The notes below the pieces were generated by a model, which saw only the letters and a list, made by a program, of their open reading frames with translations, made no database searches and was not told where the DNA came from. Below are positions 37,859 to 45,774 of a DNA stretch of 64,000 bases, one piece after another. The translations under genes were made by a program, and so were the position numbers. Position 1 is the stretch's first letter; the number at the start of each line of letters is the position of its first letter. The stretch comes from Maribacter luteus (GTDB lineage Bacteria > Bacteroidota > Bacteroidia > Flavobacteriales > Flavobacteriaceae): contig NZ_WKJH01000018.1 in assembly GCF_009674825.1 (NCBI RefSeq), forward strand, positions 124,001 to 188,000, read 5' to 3'.

Positions 37859-38869
37859 TTACAAAATTTGTAAATTTTCGGGGGTCAATGCTTTACCATT
37901 TGGGAGATAAAATGTTAAAGATAAAAAATCAACCAAGGTGCCATATTCATCTTTATAAAGATAATAAAGAGCTGGCATGCCCTGAAGTCTTGGGTCTGGA
38001 GGGTTGGTGATGGAATAACGTAATGTTACAATTCTATTCTCTCCATACAATTCCATTTGGTAGCCTTCCATGGGTTGCATCTCTTTGTCCTTTAACACAT
38101 CCTCTTTATATCGATCAAATATACCCTGAAATTTTTCTTTAGTACGATAATTGGCTATACCATACATTAACCCATTTACGTGCTCTATACGCACTAAGGA
38201 ATCTAGTTCTTTGTTTTGGTATAAGTTTCCTATTTGCAGGTTTCTTTTTTTGACCACCGCTTCCAGTTCTTCTTCATCAAATTTACTAAGGTCTTGTCCG
38301 TTGGTCCATCCTGCGTTTTCATAGGGAACCTCGGCGTTAAAAGTGATTGTGTGTTCGTAATAGGGTAGTCCGGCACCGATAAATTCACGGGTTCCTTTTT
38401 TAAGGGGGCTGGTGTGTTCCGCAATTATAATCTCGTCACTTAGGCCACGTCCGGTTTTAAAATCATCGTAACGGATTATTTTTAAGCTCATCGAGGTATT
38501 CTTCTTTAAAGTAGTTACCGTCTCGCCTTTACCGTATTCTTGTACCATAAGGTCGCCTATAGGGTAGAGGCGATAGGTAAGTGTTTGTTCTCCGGTTTTT
38601 AAGATGAGTGAATTTAACATAATAGGAGTACCTGCTTTTTCCAATGTAAACTCCTTGTAAAGTAATTCACCGTTTACCAAAATGGTGAAAATACAATTGT
38701 TTTGTAAGGGTCGTATGGCATACATGGGGTGCTTATCATACGTCTTAACCTGAGCAGCCATATAATCTACTACATTAGTTGCATTTATGTCTTTGTTCTG
38801 CTGTGCACAGCTAAAGACACTCCACAATACAATCATCAAAAGGTTAAAGCTTTTGTTTTTTAAGGACAC
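37859..38869 (-). CDS. Lipoprotein A, candidate T6SS immunity protein (paralogue)
   Basis: A 336-residue protein with a lipoprotein signal ending at Cys21 (SVFSC). From INATNVVDYMAAQVKTYDK onward it is nearly identical to the gene at 40167-41219. Its signal region (SVFSCAQQNKD) instead resembles that of the middle paralogue (SVFGCAQQKKD), so it looks like a recombinant. The mature protein is beta-rich at the start (FTILVNGELLYKEF) and has a helical charged segment (residues about 190-260). No domain is recognised. It is the last of three tandem relatives behind a large T6SS cargo gene; an envelope-located antitoxin role is an inference from position. Confidence 0.7.
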   Translation of the reverse strand: MSLKNKSFNLLMIVLWSVFSCAQQNKDINATNVVDYMAAQVKTYDKHPMYAIRPLQNNCIFTILVNGELLYKEFTLEKAGTPIMLNSLILKTGEQTLTYRLYPIGDLMVQEYGKGETVTTLKKNTSMSLKIIRYDDFKTGRGLSDEIIIAEHTSPLKKGTREFIGAGLPYYEHTITFNAEVPYENAGWTNGQDLSKFDEEELEAVVKKRNLQIGNLYQNKELDSLVRIEHVNGLMYGIANYRTKEKFQGIFDRYKEDVLKDKEMQPMEGYQMELYGENRIVTLRYSITNPPDPRLQGMPALYYLYKDEYGTLVDFLSLTFYLPNGKALTPENLQIL

Positions 38870-38926
38870 TTTTAAATAGGATTATTAAAAATAACAATAG
38901 CGGTCGGCATAGCTCAAAACCACGCA

Positions 38927-39976
38927 TTAGGCCATTATCAACCTAAAGTCTTTTTTATTGAACCCTTTTTTAGGAGCATAAAGGTAGAGTCCGAAAAATC
39001 TTCCTCTTTCATCATCACCTTTAAAGTACTCTACATAACCAGCGCATTTATTCCTATAGTAAGTATCTTCTTTGTTTTTAAGGCGTAGAAAGGCTACTCC
39101 GCCCTGTGCATAAAATACCAGTTCGTAATCCTTTATGGGTTGGGGCTTAACTGTAGAATTATTGAGCAGTTCCGACTGTTCATCCCACATTTCCTGTATT
39201 TCTTCCTTGGTTTTATAATAGGCTTGCGCTTGTAGATAAAAAGATTGGAAATATTGTTGTGCAATAAAATCTTCGTTTCCTCTTTTATATTCTTTTAAAA
39301 ATGTTTTATAATAGTCTAGCATTTTCTGCTCCAGCACCTCTTGGTCCACGGCGCGGAGATATGCAGCATCGCCCCAAGAATTCTTACTAAGGTCATAGGG
39401 TACTTTTGCGAAAAATTCAAAGCTATATTCGTAAAAAGGAAGGCCTGTACCAGCAAACACTTCCCCTTCGGGATCTGTAGTGGGGCTTTGGTGGTCTAGT
39501 ATCTCCTCTTCGTCGTGCAAGCCCATAGCCCCTTGTTTGTCCAGACGGATCACCTTGATGCGTACATTTGAGGCATCCCCCAACTGGGTAATGGTTTCCC
39601 CATATTCATAGTCCTCTTTGATCATATCGCCTACGGGGTACATGCGTACCGTAACGGTCTGGTTGCCCGATTTTAAAATTTTATGATTTATTTCCAAAGG
39701 GCTTGCCAAATTGGAGAGTTTATAATTTTTATATACCGGCATATCGTTCACCAAAACTTCTATTAAACAATTGGCCTTTCCGATCCGGAGGTAGTACAAA
39801 GGCTCCTCGTCATAACGTTTTACCTTGGCAGTAATGGCCGCTACCATATTTTTTGAGTTGATCTCTTTAATTTTCTCTGATACAGGTAACGCGGTATTGT
39901 TGTCCTTTTTTTGTTGGGCACAACCAAAGACACTGCTACATAGTAGGGCCAGTACGGTAAAATATAAGTTTTTCAT
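38927..39976 (-). CDS. Lipoprotein B, divergent paralogue in the immunity array
   Basis: A 349-residue lipoprotein with signal ending at Cys19 (SVFGC). It shares the layout of its two neighbours: IEVLVNDMPVYKNYKLSNLASPLEINHKILKSGNQTVTVRMYPVGDMI aligns with the same block in the others, followed by a D-E-I-L/I-x-H-x-S-P segment and GTGLPFYEYSFEFFAKVPY. Beyond that the sequence has diverged strongly. It is 57 bases from paralogue A and 190 from paralogue C. Not recognised in any named family; immunity to a variant toxin is a guess from context. Confidence 0.7.
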   Translation of the reverse strand: MKNLYFTVLALLCSSVFGCAQQKKDNNTALPVSEKIKEINSKNMVAAITAKVKRYDEEPLYYLRIGKANCLIEVLVNDMPVYKNYKLSNLASPLEINHKILKSGNQTVTVRMYPVGDMIKEDYEYGETITQLGDASNVRIKVIRLDKQGAMGLHDEEEILDHQSPTTDPEGEVFAGTGLPFYEYSFEFFAKVPYDLSKNSWGDAAYLRAVDQEVLEQKMLDYYKTFLKEYKRGNEDFIAQQYFQSFYLQAQAYYKTKEEIQEMWDEQSELLNNSTVKPQPIKDYELVFYAQGGVAFLRLKNKEDTYYRNKCAGYVEYFKGDDERGRFFGLYLYAPKKGFNKKDFRLIMA

Positions 39977-40020
39977 AGACTGCGATAAATGAAAAATATA
40001 AATAATTAATACGTTTCTTT

Positions 40021-40160
40021 TTGATTAATGTAAATATACGGTTGTAAAGGAACAAAATAAAATCCTATTGTATTGTCGAATTTAGAGGTTCTACTGCTCA
40101 TCTAAAAAACAAAAGCTATCTAAAATTACTAGACAGCTTTTGTGGTGTTTTTAGATGTAT
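40021..40160. repeat. Copy 2 of the duplicated 3' flank
   Basis: Almost identical to 37711-37850, including the hairpin AAAAGCTATCTA/TAGACAGCTTTT at 40111-40141. The offset between copies is 2310 bases. It separates paralogue C from paralogue B and may partly terminate transcription between them. Confidence 0.9.
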
Positions 40161-40166
40161 TTTCAT

Positions 40167-41219
40167 CTACAGTATCTGTAAATTTTCAGGAGTAAGTGCT
40201 TTACCTTTTGGGAGATAGAAAGTTAATGATAAAAATTGAGCAGAGGTGTCACCATCCACATCTTCATAGAGATAGAAAAGTGCTGGCATACCTTGCATTC
40301 TTGGGTCCGGCGGGTTGGTGATGGAATACCGTAACGTGACGATTCTGTTCTGCCCATAAAGTTCCATTTGATAGCCTTCCATAGGTTGCAACTCCTTGTC
40401 TTTTAAAACGTTTTCTTTGTATTGGTCAAAAATACCTTGCAGTTCATCCTTGGTGCGGTAATTGGCCTTGGCATATATTAACCCATTTACGTGCTCTATG
40501 CGGACTAAGGAGTCCAGTTCTTTGTTCTTGTATAATTCACCTATTTGCAGGTTTCTTTTTTTGACCACCGCTTCCAGTTCTTCTTCATCAAATTTACTAA
40601 GGTCTTGTCCGTTGGTCCAGCCTTCGTTTTCGTAGGGTACCTCGGCGTTAAAGGTGATGGTATGTTCGTAATAAGGTAACCCGGCACCTATAAATTCACG
40701 GGTTCCTTCTTTCGTTGGACTCGTATGTTCCGCAATTACAATCTCGTCACTTAGGCCACGTCCAGTTTTAAAATCATCATAACGGATAATTTTTAAGCTC
40801 ATCGAGGTATTTTTTTTTAAGGTCTTTACCGTATCGCCCTTGCCGTATTCCTGTACCATAAGGTCACCTATAGGGTACAAACGGTAGGTCAGCGTTTGCT
40901 TGCCGGTTTTTAAGATGAGTGAATTTAACATAATGGGAGTACCTGCTTTTTCTAATGTAAACTCCTTGTAAAGTAATTCACCGTTTACTAAAATAGTGAA
41001 AATACAATTGTTTTGTAAGGGTCGTATGGCATACATGGGGTACTTATCATACGTCTTAACTTGAGCGGCTATATAATCTACTACATTAGTTGCATTTATG
41101 GCCTGTATATTTAAATTAGAGATATCGTTTACCATGTTTTGAGAATCTTCGTTATTTTTTTTTACTTGTCCGCAAGAAATGAAGACGCTTAGTACTAATA
41201 AAAAGGTGTATTTATTCAT
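40167..41219 (-). CDS. Lipoprotein C, candidate T6SS immunity protein next to the effector
   Basis: A 350-residue lipoprotein with signal ending at Cys16 (VFISC). It starts only 11 bases after the stop of the 1005-aa cargo gene, the usual place for a cognate immunity gene. The mature region from about residue 42 is nearly identical to paralogue A. Conserved blocks shared by all three relatives are the N-terminal LVNGELLYKEF, YPIGDLMVQEYGKG and GAGLPYYEHTITFNAEVPYE. No enzyme motif is seen. The envelope location fits protection against a toxin delivered to the periplasm or membrane (inference). Confidence 0.72.
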   Translation of the reverse strand: MNKYTFLLVLSVFISCGQVKKNNEDSQNMVNDISNLNIQAINATNVVDYIAAQVKTYDKYPMYAIRPLQNNCIFTILVNGELLYKEFTLEKAGTPIMLNSLILKTGKQTLTYRLYPIGDLMVQEYGKGDTVKTLKKNTSMSLKIIRYDDFKTGRGLSDEIVIAEHTSPTKEGTREFIGAGLPYYEHTITFNAEVPYENEGWTNGQDLSKFDEEELEAVVKKRNLQIGELYKNKELDSLVRIEHVNGLIYAKANYRTKDELQGIFDQYKENVLKDKELQPMEGYQMELYGQNRIVTLRYSITNPPDPRMQGMPALFYLYEDVDGDTSAQFLSLTFYLPKGKALTPENLQIL

Positions 41220-41230
41220 TCTATAGGTAA

Positions 41231-44200
41231 TTAATCAAAATAGTTTTTCAATGAATCGTCGAATACGGGTACGGGATCAAAAGGTATAGTAAAGTCCTTA
41301 AGTAATTCAGTATATTCACCATTATATCTATCCGTTATACGTGGCGCATCTTTCTCTCGTTTTTTTCCCACTTTCAATTCCCATTTCTTATTTTCGCCTA
41401 CTTTTTTGTCAATTTCTAATTTGATCTTTGCATACGCCATACCTCGAATACCGGTACAGATAATAACCTGTTGTTTCATAGTAGGGGCTTGGCCTTTACG
41501 GGTATACGTACATTCATAATGAATAGATCCGCCCATTTCGCCCTCTAGTTCAAAGTCAATATTAGTATCGTACAACCCATCTCCCAAAAATTTTGGAGTG
41601 TAAGCGGCTAATTTAGTCCATTTTATGGTTACCTCGCTTTTAAAACTCATGATTACCCCGGCCGTAATGCCATAATCACACCCATACGAAACCCCGGTAG
41701 TATTATCATAATTTTTAATAAGGGCACCATTTTCATCATATAACGAAAGATTTAGGCCTTTAGCGTTGTTTGCCGTAAGTTCATAATGGGCATCGATAAA
41801 ACCGGAAAAGTATATTTCAATTTCCCCTTCTTGACCATATTTTTTTGCAAATTCCTTTAGGTCTAATTGTATTTTATCTTCCAACCTGTCAAAAAAGTCT
41901 TGCCTATTACCGGTACGTTTGGCAATACCTGTTGCGGCTTTTTCAGTATTTGAACGGGTATCGGTCTCAGTCTTACCTTGAGCCTTGTTTACATCATCTT
42001 TAATACTTTTGATCTTAAGAATTTCACCAACGACATTATTAGCCACTTCAAGGCCATTGAACATACCCGTTACTCCTGTAACAGCTGCTAAAAAGTCGCC
42101 CCAATCACCTTTGATAGTATAACTCATAGCAAATAAAGGGGAGGCTAATATTTTTTCGGTCAGTTCAAGACTAATAGCACCTTGTTTATCTTGAACAAAG
42201 CCCATACCAGTGATTCTTCGAATTTTGGGTGCTATAAATTCAAACTCCGTTCTATCTGATCTGGCTGGTTCAACAAAATTTCCAGTGGCAAGTTTCTTAG
42301 CAGTTTTATACTGTTTGTATCTTCGTCTAGCTAATTTAAGCTGTTTCCAAGTTTTTCCTGCTACTGAAGTTGCTTTTGCTCCTGCCTTCACCGCGGCGTA
42401 TCCACCACCAGAGAAATAGAGAAGTAAAGCATCCATGACAACACTGCATAAAAGCCCATAGGCAATTATAGCTTTCGGAACCAAAGGGTATTCTACACCA
42501 TAATCTAATTGCTCATAGTCAGTCCCTTTTTTTAAACCAGGACCAATAGGAGTTGTAAAAGAATGATACCCATGTAGACCTACACCAAATTTAGCAGCTT
42601 CTCCTTTTAAATAATCCATGATAAGTTCTTGGATAAATTTATGCAGTGCAAATACTGGTATGTATTTTAGGTATTGATATATAAAATCTTGATGTTTTTG
42701 TGCTTGTTCAAATTCTTTGTCCAAACCACTTATAATAGGAACTTCTATCTCTTTATAAAAGTTTTTTAGTTTCTTATCGACCTTACCCACCTGCAAATGC
42801 ATGGCAAAATGAACGTCGGGGAAAACTATAAATTTTACTTTTTTCTGATAAGCACAGGTGGTTATAGGCAGCTCAAAAAATAGTCCATTATTATTAGATA
42901 TTACAGGGAAATAAGAAATAAAAAAATTGAAAAAATCGGGGTTACCGTTGTTTAAATATTTGTATGGATATATGGGTACAAAGGAGACTGAAGCTGTTTT
43001 TCCCTTTGTTTGTTCATATTCAATATTCAGCTCGTCCAAGACAGATGTATCTATTACGTTATTTTCATGCATTTTGCCAGTTTCTGTCTCTGAACACCCT
43101 TCGTTATCAATATCAGTTACTTCAATCTTAAATACCTTTTTATTACTACCGTTGGTAACCATACCTGTATTGATTACCGAAGCTCCTGTATTAACCTGCC
43201 CATCTTCGCTGAACAAGGTAAAGGGTTCTTGATTTGGTAGAGTTGCAACAATAGTTTTATAACGACAGGGTGAAAAAGCTTTTATGTTAGTTTCAATTTC
43301 ACCTACCTGAACAGAAACGTTCCCCAATTTCCCAGGGCCCTCATATTTTTTAGCATTTTCCTTAACAGAAAGATACTGGCGTTCAAACTCTATAAATTTA
43401 CCGGTAGCCTCTAACATTACAGTAGGAAAAATTTTTAAGCTTTTACCTGCAACTATGGCCCAATACGGATCTACAAATACATCTATACTTGTCTTCTGTA
43501 CATGTGTTTGTTTATTGCCGAATATAGTAACCTGGCCTTTTATAATATCATTGAAATTTTTTTCAAAGGTGAGTTCTGCCTTATGTGTAATTTCTCTACG
43601 AAAAGCGGTACTGATTACAAAAGCATCTGCTAGGGCTGCATCTTCATTATTACTAGTAACGGATAGTTCATCATTTGGATTGAAAATATCTCGATCTACT
43701 AATCCTATAGTTAATTCTTGGCCATAAAGATCTTGGGTGTAGATATGAAGTCTTACTTGACTTCCAAAGGCTACTGCATCTGGTAATTCATTGTTTTGTC
43801 TATCCGTCCATAATGTTTTGATTACCTTAGGAGTGCCTGTAGAAGATACAAAACAGCCATATGGACGTTGCCCCATAGGGCGTGCTCCATTTTTTAAATA
43901 AGGTTGTAACCAAGTCATGCCACCACCCACCAATAGAGGAGAAAAGCCTATTTTTCTATTAATTTTATTTCTATCCTTTTGAGTATACTCTGTATAATCC
44001 AATTCCTCTAAACGACCTTCGACCAAAACATATACCCATCCTATATTGTCCTTACTATATTTTTTATCAAGTGCTTCTTTCTGTCTTTTTTTTTCTTCTC
44101 CCTGTAAACTTAAGAGGGCTTCATAATCTTCGGAAAATTCTTTGATACCCACATGAAAAGTAGTTGTGCCATTTAGCATTAAATGAGACCTACCCGCATC

Positions 44201-44248
44201 AAACTTTTGATTTCCCGTAGTGTTTACGTCGATGTGTATTTTGCTCAT
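41231..44248 (-). CDS. Candidate T6SS cargo effector of unknown type (1005 residues)
   Basis: No signal peptide and no family that I recognise. The N-terminal 200 residues (MSKIHIDVNTTG...) may be a delivery domain that mates with the PAAR-like protein encoded six bases upstream. Residues about 200-500 are beta-rich. A hydrophobic, glycine-rich helical pair lies near 588-632 (AIIAYGLLCSVVMDALLLYF then GGGYAAVKAGAKA), with a second amphipathic stretch near 714-745. This recalls membrane-inserting toxins. The last 200 residues are again beta-rich. Three lipoproteins follow, which suits a toxin acting in the envelope. Effector status rests on position and layout, not on homology. Confidence 0.6.
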   Translation of the reverse strand: MSKIHIDVNTTGNQKFDAGRSHLMLNGTTTFHVGIKEFSEDYEALLSLQGEEKKRQKEALDKKYSKDNIGWVYVLVEGRLEELDYTEYTQKDRNKINRKIGFSPLLVGGGMTWLQPYLKNGARPMGQRPYGCFVSSTGTPKVIKTLWTDRQNNELPDAVAFGSQVRLHIYTQDLYGQELTIGLVDRDIFNPNDELSVTSNNEDAALADAFVISTAFRREITHKAELTFEKNFNDIIKGQVTIFGNKQTHVQKTSIDVFVDPYWAIVAGKSLKIFPTVMLEATGKFIEFERQYLSVKENAKKYEGPGKLGNVSVQVGEIETNIKAFSPCRYKTIVATLPNQEPFTLFSEDGQVNTGASVINTGMVTNGSNKKVFKIEVTDIDNEGCSETETGKMHENNVIDTSVLDELNIEYEQTKGKTASVSFVPIYPYKYLNNGNPDFFNFFISYFPVISNNNGLFFELPITTCAYQKKVKFIVFPDVHFAMHLQVGKVDKKLKNFYKEIEVPIISGLDKEFEQAQKHQDFIYQYLKYIPVFALHKFIQELIMDYLKGEAAKFGVGLHGYHSFTTPIGPGLKKGTDYEQLDYGVEYPLVPKAIIAYGLLCSVVMDALLLYFSGGGYAAVKAGAKATSVAGKTWKQLKLARRRYKQYKTAKKLATGNFVEPARSDRTEFEFIAPKIRRITGMGFVQDKQGAISLELTEKILASPLFAMSYTIKGDWGDFLAAVTGVTGMFNGLEVANNVVGEILKIKSIKDDVNKAQGKTETDTRSNTEKAATGIAKRTGNRQDFFDRLEDKIQLDLKEFAKKYGQEGEIEIYFSGFIDAHYELTANNAKGLNLSLYDENGALIKNYDNTTGVSYGCDYGITAGVIMSFKSEVTIKWTKLAAYTPKFLGDGLYDTNIDFELEGEMGGSIHYECTYTRKGQAPTMKQQVIICTGIRGMAYAKIKLEIDKKVGENKKWELKVGKKREKDAPRITDRYNGEYTELLKDFTIPFDPVPVFDDSLKNYFD

Positions 44249-44254
44249 ATTATC

Positions 44255-44722
44255 TTACTCAATAGGTATACTTATTATAGGTTTATTTACATTCTTATCG
44301 AATTCTCCTAAGGGATTGATTAAAGAAATCAATTCTTCTTCGGTATTATCTGCGTTCATTTCATTTGGAGTAGCTATTTGACCATGAAATAAGATTTCGA
44401 CACATGGAGCTCCTCCTATGGCACAAGTACCTTTGCTATCTTCTAATAAGGGGTTACCCTTATTTGGGAGGGTCACCTTCTCATAAAATCCATCCCACAT
44501 AGTTATATTTGGAACACATGCACTATTTGTCATAGAGCATGTACCAAAAGTTTTTTTTTCAAAAGTAGGTCCCAACTCCATGGTAGTTGCCACTAATTTT
44601 TCAGATGATTTCTCATCATTGATATAAATCTTATTTTGGGTTAGGACCATTAATTTATCTGGTGCAGTACCAAATTGGCATTTACATAACGCTCCATGAC
44701 AAACCAAATGTTTTTGACTCAT
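44255..44722 (-). CDS. DUF4280 PAAR-like spike-tip protein
   Basis: A 155-residue protein of the DUF4280 type, which forms a PAAR-like cone that caps VgrG and links it to cargo. Cysteines are spaced through the chain: VCHGALCKCQFG at the start, FGTCSMTNSACVPN in the middle and GTCAIGGAPCVEILFHGQ near residues 115-130. The last 30 residues are acidic and without structure. It is one base from the unknown 276-aa gene and six bases before the large cargo gene, inside the vgrG operon. Confidence 0.82.
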   Translation of the reverse strand: MSQKHLVCHGALCKCQFGTAPDKLMVLTQNKIYINDEKSSEKLVATTMELGPTFEKKTFGTCSMTNSACVPNITMWDGFYEKVTLPNKGNPLLEDSKGTCAIGGAPCVEILFHGQIATPNEMNADNTEEELISLINPLGEFDKNVNKPIISIPIE

Positions 44723-44723
44723 A

Positions 44724-45554
44724 TTATTTTGTTAATTCCAGTTCTTTTAGTCTCGTAATACGATATTCTATTTTGTTGTGACTGGGGTTATCAAATTCGC
44801 ATAATCCTCTAAAGTGTATCATTGAAGTTGTTTCGTTATCCAATAAATACTGCATAGTAAGCTCTCCGTTTAACACTTTATCCTTATATAATGAATCACT
44901 TTCGTTAGCAGTTCCTTTATAGGAAACTGTTATATGACCATTCTTATCCACATATTTGCCAATTTCCTGAGTTCCTTTAAAAAGAATACCTTTTTTATAC
45001 AAATAATGAGGCAGTACAAAATTGCATTCTGATTTGGTTAAAGAAGGTTCACCCAGTGCGAACAATCTCGGCACTAATAGTGAATAAAGCACATCTCGTT
45101 TTAGCTTTTCCATAAGAGTATTGGCTTCTAAAATATTTGCAGAAATATTGTTCATGTAAGTTTCGGCAACCTCGCCTTTATAAGCATTTTTTAATTTAGG
45201 AAGTAAAACCTCCCATCGATGTTGTATTTCCTCAAAATTTACTATTCTTAAAATCAAACCACTAAAAGTAACCTCTAATATCAACGGATAAAGGATTTCT
45301 GCACACTTTTCTGCAAGAACATCCAACTGCTTCGTAAGCTTTTTTCCATTTACATAAAATTGGGACCTTTTAAGTTGATAATGGTAGGCATCGCCTTCAT
45401 AATGTAATGGCTTGCATTCCAAAACATACTGCACCATGTTTACTTTAGGTTCCAAGTACTCTATTTGGACTCCATAAAAGCGGTGTATTTGCATCATTTT
45501 ATCTTTGTAAGATATACGAGATGCTTTTTTCTTAACGTTTTTAGTAGCGGACAC
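44724..45554 (-). CDS. Unknown 276-aa protein between VgrG and the PAAR-like tip
   Basis: Not recognised. A basic start (TKNVKKKASRISYKDKMMQ) leads into a beta-rich section with QIHRFYGVQIEYLEPKVNMV, then a helical middle (about residues 100-165), then a beta-rich C-terminal half with LPHYLYKKGILFKGTQEIG. The earliest start is GTG, just after an in-frame stop; an ATG at residue 20 is also possible. Its place between vgrG and the tip protein is where effector adaptors or chaperones are coded in other T6SS modules, so an adaptor role is plausible but unproven. Confidence 0.6.
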   Translation of the reverse strand: MSATKNVKKKASRISYKDKMMQIHRFYGVQIEYLEPKVNMVQYVLECKPLHYEGDAYHYQLKRSQFYVNGKKLTKQLDVLAEKCAEILYPLILEVTFSGLILRIVNFEEIQHRWEVLLPKLKNAYKGEVAETYMNNISANILEANTLMEKLKRDVLYSLLVPRLFALGEPSLTKSECNFVLPHYLYKKGILFKGTQEIGKYVDKNGHITVSYKGTANESDSLYKDKVLNGELTMQYLLDNETTSMIHFRGLCEFDNPSHNKIEYRITRLKELELTK

Positions 45555-45586
45555 TAAACTTGATTTCTTTTAGTTACAAAATACTC

Positions 45587-45730
45587 TTAGTTAAATGCGA
45601 CACCATCATCACCCGTTTCATTTACATTTATTGCAGCCGAAGTATAAATATTTTCACCTTCTAAAAGCAGATCTGAATTTGCAATTTCAATAATTGTACC
45701 TCCCGATATTCTAATGATATGTCCTTTCAT
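45587..45730 (-). CDS. 47-residue micro-protein after vgrG
   Basis: A short frame with an ATG at 45730, an A/G-rich ribosome-binding stretch (AAAAGAG) about six bases upstream and a TAA at 45587-45589. The product begins MKGHIIRISGGTIIEIANSD and ends in an acidic tail. It has no hydrophobic segment and looks like a small beta-hairpin. It lies in a 220-base gap in the vgrG operon that would otherwise be empty. A role in loading cargo on VgrG is a guess. Confidence 0.5.
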   Translation of the reverse strand: MKGHIIRISGGTIIEIANSDLLLEGENIYTSAAINVNETGDDGVAFN

Positions 45731-45774
45731 AATAACTCTTTTCTTTTTCTAAATAAGTTTTAAGCCAAAAAGCC

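Noticed and set aside
37711-41100. Composite transposon bounded by the two 140-base copies
   Set aside because: No transposase or terminal inverted repeats are present; the copies belong to a tandem gene duplication that includes the lipoprotein gene.
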